Positions 1 through 4,318 of a stretch of 6,679 bases of DNA are shown here, piece by piece (positions within the stretch are counted from its first letter, which is position 1; every line of letters begins with the position of its first letter). The notes beneath the pieces were generated by a model. The model ran no database searches. It was not told the DNA's origin and was given only the letters and a program-made list of their open reading frames with translations. A program made the translations under genes and the position numbers. Location of the stretch: the NCBI GenBank assembly GCA_947088135.1, contig CAMUFJ010000046.1, positions 1-6,679 on the forward strand, read 5' to 3'. This DNA is from an uncultured Clostridia bacterium (lineage in GTDB: Bacteria > Bacillota > Clostridia > Christensenellales > Borkfalkiaceae).

Positions 1-8
1 TATATGGT

Positions 9-47
9 AAAAAAATGAGAGCCGTTCACGGAACGGCTCTCATTTTT
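9..47 (-). terminator. Intrinsic terminator of the exonuclease gene, possibly bidirectional
   Basis: A perfect 17-bp inverted repeat (11-27 with 31-47) encloses a 3-nt loop. Read on the minus strand it lies just after the exonuclease stop codon and ends in seven T residues (complement of 9-15). On the plus strand it is followed by five T residues, so it could also stop transcripts entering from the left edge. Confidence 0.9.
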
Positions 48-72
48 CATGTTAAAATGTAAATGGGAGAAT

Positions 73-918
73 TTACGGGATAAGACCGACGTCTTGCAGG
101 GTTTCATTCGCGGTTGGGGTTCGGCCGCTCCAAACAAGCTCGTCGAGAGAGAAGGGCAGAACGGCGTCGCCCGAGAGCTTGATCAGTTTATAGTTCGTTT
201 TGAGCCGTTCCGCGCTTCGGAGGATAGATGCTCTGATCGCGGGTTGTTCGATGCTTTCCGCGGTTTCAAGGACTCCTTCGAGCGTCCCGTATTTTTGCAA
301 AAGAGAAGCCGCCGTTTTCGGGCCTACCTTATCCGCGCCCTTGATGTTGTCCGCATGATCGCCGACGAGCGATTTGAAATCGGCGTATTGTGCGGGCGTG
401 ATTCCGAATTTTTCCGAAAGTGCGTCGGGCGTCAAAATTACAGTGTTTTTCCCGCGGTAGCGGAGCACGGAAACGTGTTCGCTCAGAAGCTGGAAGTAGT
501 CGCTGTCAAAGGATGAGATCACGATTTTCGTATCCTTCCCGTAGGTGTAGGCATACCCTGCGATCCAATCGTCCGTTTCGCAAACCGTCGTTTCGGCGCG
601 CTTTACGCCGAGGCGGTCGAGTGCGGCGTAAATATCGGGTAACTGCGAAAAGGGGTTTTCGGCTTCTGGAACGTTGCCGTAATCGATGCGATTCGCCTTA
701 TAGTCCGCATCGAGGGCGGTGCGGCCGTTTTTATGCTCGCCGTCGAACAGCACCGCAACGTGCGTCGGGTTCGTCATGCGTATGATTTTGAGGAGCGCGC
801 CCGTAAAGCCGAGCGTGCCGTGGATCGCCTTGCCGTTTCGGTTGAAGATCCGCGCGGGCATTCCGAAAAACATTTGAAAGAGAAGATTGCTCCCGTCCAC
901 TAAAAGCAGTTTTTCCAT
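73..918 (-). CDS. Stand-alone 5'-3' exonuclease (PolA N-terminal / FEN-type, YpcP- or ExoIX-like)
   Basis: This 281-aa protein has the size of a free-standing 5'-3' exonuclease with no polymerase part. It belongs to the PIN/FEN superfamily, which removes 5' flaps and RNA primers during lagging-strand maturation and repair, using metal ions. Visible motifs: VDGSN (D8), FDG (D59), YKANR (73-77, substrate-binding basic residues), ETDDW (E114, D116, D117), SFDSD (D138, D140), GDHADNI (D187, D190), then a helix-hairpin-helix with GPKTAASLLQKYG. All the acidic metal ligands known from Taq polymerase's nuclease domain are present, so it is probably active. The ATG at 916-918 is preceded by an AAGGAGA-type site about 12 nt away. 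It is a single-gene unit, divergent from the Nudix operon and closed by the hairpin at 9-47. The family assignment is firm. Whether a full-length polA exists elsewhere cannot be seen here. Confidence 0.93.
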   Translation of the reverse strand: MEKLLLVDGSNLLFQMFFGMPARIFNRNGKAIHGTLGFTGALLKIIRMTNPTHVAVLFDGEHKNGRTALDADYKANRIDYGNVPEAENPFSQLPDIYAALDRLGVKRAETTVCETDDWIAGYAYTYGKDTKIVISSFDSDYFQLLSEHVSVLRYRGKNTVILTPDALSEKFGITPAQYADFKSLVGDHADNIKGADKVGPKTAASLLQKYGTLEGVLETAESIEQPAIRASILRSAERLKTNYKLIKLSGDAVLPFSLDELVWSGRTPTANETLQDVGLIP

Positions 919-951
919 ACCCGCCGAATTTCTCCTTATGTTTTCGCAAAC

Positions 952-979
952 ATTATAGCATAAAACGCTTCTGTTTCAA
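952..979 (-). promoter_or_regulatory. Sigma-A promoter of the exonuclease gene
   Basis: On the minus strand, TTGAAA (complement of 974-979) and TATAAT (complement of 952-957) are 16 nt apart. Transcription would start near 945, giving a leader of roughly 27 nt before the ATG at 918. Confidence 0.75.
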
Positions 980-996
980 AGCGAATTGCGCTTTTG
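977..996. repeat. Imperfect inverted repeat between two divergent promoters (possible operator)
   Basis: CAAAGCG (977-983) and CGCTTTTG (989-996) form an imperfect dyad with one extra T. It overlaps the -35 element of the exonuclease promoter and ends 6 nt before the -35 of the Nudix promoter. That position would suit a shared regulator site, but the repeat is short and may be chance. Confidence 0.25.
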
Positions 997-1002
997 CGAA
1001 TC

Positions 1003-1031
1003 TTGATTTTATTTCCATAATGTGATATAAT
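1003..1031 (+). promoter_or_regulatory. Sigma-A promoter (extended -10) of the Nudix-DUF1893 operon
   Basis: TTGATT (1003-1008) and TATAAT (1026-1031) are 17 nt apart, and a TGA precedes the -10 box (TGnTATAAT, extended -10). The predicted transcript starts near 1038, about 48 nt before the chosen Nudix start codon. Confidence 0.82.
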
Positions 1032-1069
1032 ACAAGCCAAAGTTGCTTATATAAAATGTTCGGACGAAC

Positions 1070-1076
1070 GGGAGAA
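1070..1076 (+). promoter_or_regulatory. Ribosome binding site that fixes the Nudix start
   Basis: GGGAGAA lies 9 nt before the ATG at 1086. The in-frame ATG at 1056 has no purine-rich site before it and would add ten residues that are not part of the Nudix fold, so 1086 is preferred. Confidence 0.75.
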
Positions 1077-1085
1077 GAATCGCGA

Positions 1086-1490
1086 ATGAAACAAACGATC
1101 GAAGTAGTTGCGGCATTGATATGGGAGGAGGACAGATTTTTGATTTGTCAACGCCCCGCATACAAGGCAAGAGGGCTGTTGTGGGAATTCGTCGGCGGCA
1201 AGGTAGAGGCGGGCGAAACCAAAGAGCAGGCGCTCGTGCGGGAATGTATGGAGGAGCTCGCCGTTACCGTTGAGCCGCACGGGATCTTTGCGGAGGTCAC
1301 ACACGAATATCCCGACGTGACGGTGCATTTGACCCTGTTTCACTGCGCTCTTCTCAAAGGCCGTCCCAAACTTTTGGAGCATAACGATATGAAGTGGATC
1401 TCGCCCGCCGAAATCCCGCAATTCGAGTTCTGCCCCGCCGACGTCGAAATTTTAAAGAAATTATCCTCGTGCGGGAAGGGCAAACAATGA
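1086..1490 (+). CDS. MutT-like Nudix hydrolase
   Basis: This 134-aa protein is a single Nudix domain of MutT size. The family hydrolyses nucleoside diphosphates linked to another moiety; the closest guess is a (d)NTP pyrophosphatase such as an 8-oxo-dGTP cleaner. The Nudix box (GX5EX7REUXEEXGU) spans residues 38-60: G38, E44, R52-E53, E56-E57. The last Gly is Ala59 (ELAV in place of ELGV), a mild change also common in MutT-like proteins. An upstream strand carries VVAALIW and a QRP motif typical of MutT relatives. The start at 1086 is set by the GGGAGAA site at 1070-1076. Its stop codon overlaps the start of the next gene (ATGA, 1487-1490), so the two are co-transcribed and probably translationally coupled. 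The family is certain; the natural substrate is inferred only from similarity. Confidence 0.92.
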   Translation: MKQTIEVVAALIWEEDRFLICQRPAYKARGLLWEFVGGKVEAGETKEQALVRECMEELAVTVEPHGIFAEVTHEYPDVTVHLTLFHCALLKGRPKLLEHNDMKWISPAEIPQFEFCPADVEILKKLSSCGKGKQ

Positions 1491-1903
1491 CAGATCTTCA
1501 AATAGCAAAACAAAATCTTGCGGGACATACGATTTGCCTGTGCAAGGACGGGAAATGCCTGTATAGCGACGAGCGGGGCATCGCGCCGATGATGGACTTT
1601 GTTGCCCGAGGCGTCGATTTGACGGGCTATTCCGTCGCCGATAAAGTAGTGGGAAGGGCGGCGGCGTTTTTGTTCGTAAAATGCGGGATACAAGCGGTGT
1701 TTGCGGGGACGATTTCCGAGAGCGGAAAAGCCGTATTGGAGGAGTACGGGATCGCGGTTTCTTATACCGTTTTTGCGGAAAAAATCATCAATCGCGCGGG
1801 TACGGATATCTGCCCCATGGAAAAGGCGACCGCAAACGCCCATACCGCCGAGGAGGCGTACCTTATTTTAAAAGAAAAAATGCGTGAAATGGGAATTGCA
1901 TAA
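1487..1903 (+). CDS. DUF1893 family protein (cytidine-deaminase-like fold)
   Basis: This 138-aa protein matches from memory the DUF1893 family, whose structural example is Thermotoga TM1506 with a deaminase-like fold. Family hallmarks seen: a KDGK strand (20-23), ERGIAP (29-34), ADKVVGRAAA (51-60), a GT-ISE strand near 74-78, and INR..TDICPMEKA (101-114) followed by an acidic helix. The member shown here is complete. Its biochemical role is not established, and I see no classic HAE/PCxxC zinc-deaminase signature, so activity as a deaminase should not be assumed. The ATG at 1487 overlaps the Nudix stop and is served by a GGAAGGG stretch inside the Nudix 3' end; an upstream in-frame ATG at 1394 lies deep within the Nudix gene and is unlikely. 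The pairing with a Nudix hydrolase hints at nucleotide metabolism, by inference only. Confidence 0.88.
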   Translation: MTDLQIAKQNLAGHTICLCKDGKCLYSDERGIAPMMDFVARGVDLTGYSVADKVVGRAAAFLFVKCGIQAVFAGTISESGKAVLEEYGIAVSYTVFAEKIINRAGTDICPMEKATANAHTAEEAYLILKEKMREMGIA

Positions 1904-1910
1904 AAGTACA

Positions 1911-1949
1911 AGCGGCGCGCTTTCTTACAAACAAAGCGCGCCGCTTTTT
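1911..1949 (+). terminator. Intrinsic terminator of the Nudix-DUF1893 operon
   Basis: A 13-bp GC-rich perfect stem (1911-1923 with 1933-1945) with a 9-nt loop is followed by TTTTT. It starts 7 nt after the DUF1893 stop codon. It also marks the left limit of the AT-rich block. Confidence 0.93.
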
Positions 1950-2022
1950 ATTTCAAAATTCTAATGCGATTTTGATATTTAATAATTTATTTAAAAAATC
2001 AAAAAAAGTTTTATAAAATGTG

Positions 2023-2051
2023 TTGAAATTTAGAAGAAAGTACGATATAAT
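2023..2051 (+). promoter_or_regulatory. Strong sigma-A promoter at the head of the AT-rich block
   Basis: TTGAAA (2023-2028) and TATAAT (2046-2051) are 17 nt apart. The 40 nt before the -35 are rich in A and T tracts and could act as an UP element. Expected start is near 2058. The rest of the 1954-2089 gap shows no other recognisable feature. Confidence 0.82.
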
Positions 2052-2076
2052 GAAAGCCTAAATCAAAAACATTTTC

Positions 2077-2083
2077 AAGGGGG
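2077..2083 (+). promoter_or_regulatory. Strong ribosome binding site of the 23-codon ORF
   Basis: AAGGGGG lies 6 nt before ATG 2090. It is the strongest translation signal near this promoter, stronger than the site before the next start at 2151, and supports real translation of the short ORF. Confidence 0.7.
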
Positions 2084-2089
2084 AAAATT

Positions 2090-2161
2090 ATGAGCTCGGT
2101 TATTTCACAAAAGAAATATCAAATCGTTTTGTTTCAGGGTGGATTAGGTAATGGGCGATAA
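2090..2161 (+). pseudogene. 23-codon ORF: likely 5' remnant of a GT11 fucosyltransferase-like gene, or a leader peptide
   Basis: A short ORF follows the strong promoter and the AAGGGGG site. Its peptide ends in KKYQIVLFQGGLGNGR and then TAA. The segment IV-x-x-QGGLGN matches, from memory, the start of family GT11 alpha-1,2-fucosyltransferases, where GGLGN is followed by Q(M/L)FQYA. Here the match stops exactly after the Asn codon (2150-2152), and neither of the other two forward frames restores QMFQYA, so this looks like a recombination break and not a simple frameshift. The remnant overlaps the next gene's start by 11 nt (ATG 2151, TAA 2159-2161), so ribosomes ending here could restart there. 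Alternative: a genuine small leader ORF whose likeness to GT11 is chance. The sequence shows the ORF and signals directly; the GT11 origin is an inference from about 13 residues. Confidence 0.5.
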
Positions 2162-2714
2162 TGAAACGGGAATGAAAGAGGCGAACGATACGGAGCAAAA
2201 AAGTCATGGTTGCTTAATTGCGTTTTTGGTGTTTTTCTTGATTTTTGTTGCGCCGATTCTTATTTTTTGCCTTCTTTTATTCTACGCTTGTCATAAAGCG
2301 CCTGATTTGAGCGATTATCATCAAAAAGGAGAAACGATCGTCCTATCGGGTGAAAAATTCGATTATCAAATTACTTATAAGTCTTATGGGGAGTACTTTA
2401 TAGAATTATCCATTACTATCGATGAAGAGATTGAAAGACCCGATATTTTGTATTTTTATACATGCGCTGGTAGCGCAAGCATTAGCTACGTTTATTCAAA
2501 TAAAAATAAGTATGAAGCCATTCGGACGACTCCCGGTTGGTTTATATATATGGGGAAGATTGCGGTGCCGATGGAAACGAATCCTTGCGAGGTCAAAGTT
2601 TTTCAAGATATTTTTGAAGATTTTAAAGGCTATATCAAGTTTGAGCTGACCGATGTACCGGGAGATGACGAATCGGAAGGGAATAAAGAAGCGATTAAGA
2701 TTAACTTTTATTGA
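2151..2714 (+). CDS. Single-pass membrane protein of unknown function, copy 1 of a tandem pair
   Basis: I do not recognise this 187-aa protein. It has a short acidic N-terminus (1-19), one long hydrophobic segment (about 21-46, with Pro35 in the middle), a conserved ACH at 46-48, and a polar C-terminal part of about 135 residues rich in Tyr, Phe and Glu with alternating patterns suggesting beta strands. There is no lipobox and no clear signal-peptidase site, so it is probably a signal-anchor protein with the C-terminal domain outside. The start at ATG 2151 is supported by gap-free alignment with copy 2 from Met1 (MGDNET versus MSENET). Only a modest AGGGTGG lies 8 nt before it, and it overlaps the 23-codon ORF, so coupled translation is likely. 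Motifs shared with copy 2: PDLSDYH (51-57), LSITIDEE (86-93), PMETN, and FKGY-KFELT near the C-terminus. AT-rich composition sets it apart from the flanking genes. Confidence 0.8.
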   Translation: MGDNETGMKEANDTEQKSHGCLIAFLVFFLIFVAPILIFCLLLFYACHKAPDLSDYHQKGETIVLSGEKFDYQITYKSYGEYFIELSITIDEEIERPDILYFYTCAGSASISYVYSNKNKYEAIRTTPGWFIYMGKIAVPMETNPCEVKVFQDIFEDFKGYIKFELTDVPGDDESEGNKEAIKINFY

Positions 2715-2743
2715 CTTTCGGTGATAAAAAATTTACGAATTTG

Positions 2744-2771
2744 TTGACAATACTGCTTTAATCTCTATATC
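2744..2771 (+). promoter_or_regulatory. Probable promoter of the second paralogue
   Basis: A perfect -35 TTGACA (2744-2749) is followed after 16 nt by a weaker -10, TATATC (2766-2771). Transcription would start near 2778, about 20 nt before ATG 2798. No terminator hairpin lies between the two paralogues, so read-through from the 2023 promoter is also expected. Confidence 0.55.
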
Positions 2772-2785
2772 AGGGCTTGAAATTT

Positions 2786-2791
2786 GGGGGA
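2786..2791 (+). promoter_or_regulatory. Ribosome binding site that fixes the start of the second paralogue
   Basis: GGGGGA lies 6 nt before ATG 2798. The earlier TTG (2777) would sit upstream of this site and at the predicted transcription start, and the ATG at 2792 is too close to it. Confidence 0.75.
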
Positions 2792-2797
2792 ATGGAT

Positions 2798-3337
2798 ATG
2801 AGTGAAAACGAAACAAAAAAAGAAGAGGAATTTGATACGAAGCGTGCAAGGCGAGCTTGTTCAATTACATTTTTGGTACTCATTTTGATTTTTGTTGCAC
2901 CGATCCTTACTCTTTATCTTTTAATTTTGCATGCTTGCCATCAAGAACCCGATTTGAGCGACTATCATTTGATTGGTGAAACGGTCGTTTTATCGGGCGA
3001 AGAAATTGATTATCGAATTGTTTACGAGCATTATGATGAAAAAAGCATAAAATTGTCCATTACAATCGACGAGGAGTTTGAAACGCCTGAATTTTTACGC
3101 TTTTATACCGGCACAAAAAACATTGAGTGTATATATTATAACAATGAAAGATATAAAGAAGAATTGGTGCCTTTTATATTTCCAATAGGGGAGATAGTAT
3201 TGCCTATGGAAACGAACACTTGCGAGGTCGAAATCTTTTACATGGCTGACAAATTTAAAGGCTATGTGAAATTTGAGTTAACCCATTTACCGACATATTA
3301 TGGATCGTTGGAAGCGTTCTATATTAAATTATATTAA
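2798..3337 (+). CDS. Single-pass membrane protein of unknown function, copy 2 of a tandem pair
   Basis: This 179-aa protein is a paralogue of the preceding one and is also not recognised. It has a charged N-terminus with a basic KRARR patch (15-19), a hydrophobic segment at about 21-46 with Pro35, the ACH at 46-48, and an extracytoplasmic domain of roughly 130 residues. The basic patch before the membrane segment predicts N-in/C-out topology by the positive-inside rule. PDLSDYH, GET-VLSGE, LSITIDEE, PMETNTCEV and FKGYVKFELT are kept, so both copies are probably under selection; the region between about 100 and 140 and the extreme C-terminus differ in sequence and length. The start at 2798 is chosen from the GGGGGA site and because it aligns Met to Met with copy 1. 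It has its own likely promoter. A hairpin terminator follows 23 nt after its stop codon. Confidence 0.8.
   Translation: MSENETKKEEEFDTKRARRACSITFLVLILIFVAPILTLYLLILHACHQEPDLSDYHLIGETVVLSGEEIDYRIVYEHYDEKSIKLSITIDEEFETPEFLRFYTGTKNIECIYYNNERYKEELVPFIFPIGEIVLPMETNTCEVEIFYMADKFKGYVKFELTHLPTYYGSLEAFYIKLY
3308..3335 (+). promoter_or_regulatory. Possible promoter for the nucleotidyltransferase gene, inside the end of the second paralogue
   Basis: TTGGAA (3308-3313) and TATATT (3330-3335) are 16 nt apart. A start near 3342 would place the hairpin at 3361-3390 in the leader of the following gene. Such matches are common in AT-rich DNA, so this is weak. Confidence 0.35.
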
Positions 3338-3360
3338 TTGTTGTTGGTAAAAAACCGTGT

Positions 3361-3390
3361 AGAAGTTGTAGATATACAACTTCTTTTTTT
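3361..3390 (+). terminator. Intrinsic terminator or attenuator abutting the next gene's Shine-Dalgarno
   Basis: A perfect 10-bp stem (AGAAGTTGTA, 3361-3370, with 3375-3384) and a 4-nt GATA loop are followed by an uninterrupted T run to 3390. The very next base begins GGAGGA, the ribosome binding site of the downstream gene. The T run is only on the plus-strand side, so it acts on transcripts from the membrane-protein genes. The stem is AT-rich, so termination may be partial. Confidence 0.8.
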
Positions 3391-3396
3391 GGAGGA
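3391..3396 (+). promoter_or_regulatory. Ribosome binding site that fixes the nucleotidyltransferase start
   Basis: GGAGGA is placed 4 nt before ATG 3401 (5 nt if counted from GGAGG). The longer reading from TTG 3338 would translate through the terminator hairpin and lacks a binding site, so it is rejected. Confidence 0.85.
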
Positions 3397-3400
3397 AAGC

Positions 3401-4216
3401 ATGATTCACGTAAGAACCGTATCATATGAATATAAGACGATTTCATCTTATTTTGACAATAAATTAAAAGAGAATTACTACGACAAGATAAAAAACATCG
3501 TTATCGGAAAAGAACTTGACCAAAAGTTTAAATATTCCAACGCGGTGATTAAATTTCATAGATTTCTTTTGCTGTCTTTTTCCGACTATTGCAACGGCAC
3601 TTTTACGGATTTATACCGTGACTACTTAAAAATATTCGATTTGGAAATTGAAGAAAACAAACAAAATAAACTGAGATATATTTTCGATGCGAACGGGCTA
3701 TCGGTCGAAGAAAAAATAGTAAGCATGGTGGAATGCTGTTTGGCGGAAAACAACTTGGGAATTGCATTTTTTGTTTTTATTTTAATTGCAATATTGATTT
3801 TCAGGCATTATAAAGATTACGTTATCATTCCCCCGTATTTGTTTGAGCATTTTAATAAAATAACCAATGCCGAAGTGAAAGGAACGTTTTTGTTGGGTTT
3901 AATTGAACGGGGAATCAAACACCATCAAAACGACTTAAAGGAATTGATACAACAAAAATATAAAGAGTCGTGTGATTTGATTCATTCGTTTGGGGTAGAA
4001 AACGTATGGCTTTTCGGTTCGATACAAAAAGAAGAATATAACGATTACAGCGATATTGATTTGGTTGTAAAACTACAAGATGACATCGGAGAAAGAGATG
4101 CTATACATAAATTAAGTGAATTTAATAATCAAGTCTTTTATAGGAAGAGCGATATCCATATTTATGAGGATTTTATAGAATGTAACCCCAAGGTTTGTAT
4201 GGAAAAAATAATTTAA
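3401..4216 (+). CDS. Nucleotidyltransferase-domain protein with an unrecognised N-terminal half and a hydrophobic segment
   Basis: This 271-aa protein ends in a minimal nucleotidyltransferase (MNT, polymerase-beta superfamily) domain. The signature is WLFGS (203-207) followed by SDIDLVV (217-223), giving the Gly-Ser pair G206-S207 and the metal-binding D218 and D220. A third acidic residue is likely the Asp in the late strand RKSDIHIY, so the active site looks intact. Such domains transfer a nucleotide, usually AMP, to a protein, RNA or small molecule; MntA, the antitoxin partner of HEPN toxins, is one example. Residues 1-118 are mostly helical and unlike anything I recognise. Residues 119-134 are wholly hydrophobic and followed by R-H-Y-K, which suggests a short membrane helix or a buried core helix. 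A charged helix (about 180-198) leads into the MNT domain. No separate HEPN partner is visible nearby. The gene is AT-rich, lies behind a terminator-like hairpin, and ends before a shared terminator. The MNT call is firm; the substrate is unknown. Confidence 0.78.
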   Translation: MIHVRTVSYEYKTISSYFDNKLKENYYDKIKNIVIGKELDQKFKYSNAVIKFHRFLLLSFSDYCNGTFTDLYRDYLKIFDLEIEENKQNKLRYIFDANGLSVEEKIVSMVECCLAENNLGIAFFVFILIAILIFRHYKDYVIIPPYLFEHFNKITNAEVKGTFLLGLIERGIKHHQNDLKELIQQKYKESCDLIHSFGVENVWLFGSIQKEEYNDYSDIDLVVKLQDDIGERDAIHKLSEFNNQVFYRKSDIHIYEDFIECNPKVCMEKII

Positions 4217-4242
4217 TTATTCCTCAAAATGGCGGAAAAACA

Positions 4243-4288
4243 GAAAACAATAAAGGGGCGCGGCAATAGCTGCGCCCCGATGATTTTT
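4243..4288. terminator. Bidirectional terminator between convergent genes
   Basis: GGGGCGCGGC (4255-4264) pairs with 4269-4278 across an AATA loop. On the plus strand one pair is a G-U wobble and five T residues follow after a 5-nt gap. On the minus strand the same position is an A-C mismatch, but a T-rich tract (TTTATTGTTTT) follows directly. It therefore can serve both the nucleotidyltransferase gene and the EF-G-like gene. Confidence 0.82.
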
Positions 4289-4318
4289 GGTGGGATTCTT
4301 TAACAATACGTTTTCCGC

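Larger units (their letters stand above)
2151..3337 (+). repeat. Tandem gene duplication (two paralogous membrane-protein genes)
   Basis: The proteins of 2151-2714 and 2798-3337 align without gaps over their first 93 residues with 55 identities by hand count, and again around PMETN-CEV and FKGY-KFELT. DNA similarity is also visible around the membrane segment (for example TTGATTTTTGTTGC in both). The middle (about residues 100-140) is the most diverged part. Confidence 0.9.
2052..4216 (+). other. AT-rich accessory block
   Basis: Base composition drops by eye to roughly one third GC here, against well over half in the EF-G-like gene and about half in the Nudix operon. All genes point the same way, none is recognisable housekeeping, and the block is bracketed by the terminators at 1911 and 4255. 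No integrase, transposase, tRNA or convincing flanking repeat was found, so the route of acquisition is unclear. Confidence 0.6.

Noticed and set aside
2777..2797. TTG (2777) or ATG (2792) as the start of the second membrane protein
   Set aside because: The GGGGGA site is placed correctly only for ATG 2798, and the paralogue aligns from that Met.
3338..3390. A type III toxin-antitoxin layout (RNA repeats, terminator, toxin gene)
   Set aside because: A terminator does precede the gene, but there are no tandem RNA repeats before it and the protein is an MNT nucleotidyltransferase, not a ToxN/AbiQ-type RNase.
3338..3400. TTG at 3338 as the start of the nucleotidyltransferase gene
   Set aside because: It has no binding site and would read through the terminator hairpin; ATG 3401 has GGAGGA just before it.
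3896..3940. R-x4-H (RGIKHH) in the nucleotidyltransferase-domain protein, resembling a HEPN RNase motif
   Set aside because: It lies in the helix just before the MNT domain, lacks the usual polar residue after Arg, and the surrounding helices do not look like a HEPN core. Too short to claim a built-in toxin.
1954..4232. Short direct repeat TCAAAAT near both ends of the AT-rich block as an insertion-site duplication
   Set aside because: Seven AT-rich bases in AT-rich DNA are expected by chance, and no integrase or transposase is present.
4232..4318. GCGGAAAA (4232-4239) and TTTTCCGC (4311-4318) as inverted repeats of a small element
   Set aside because: Only 8 bp, with no extension and no flanking duplication; they merely bracket the terminator.
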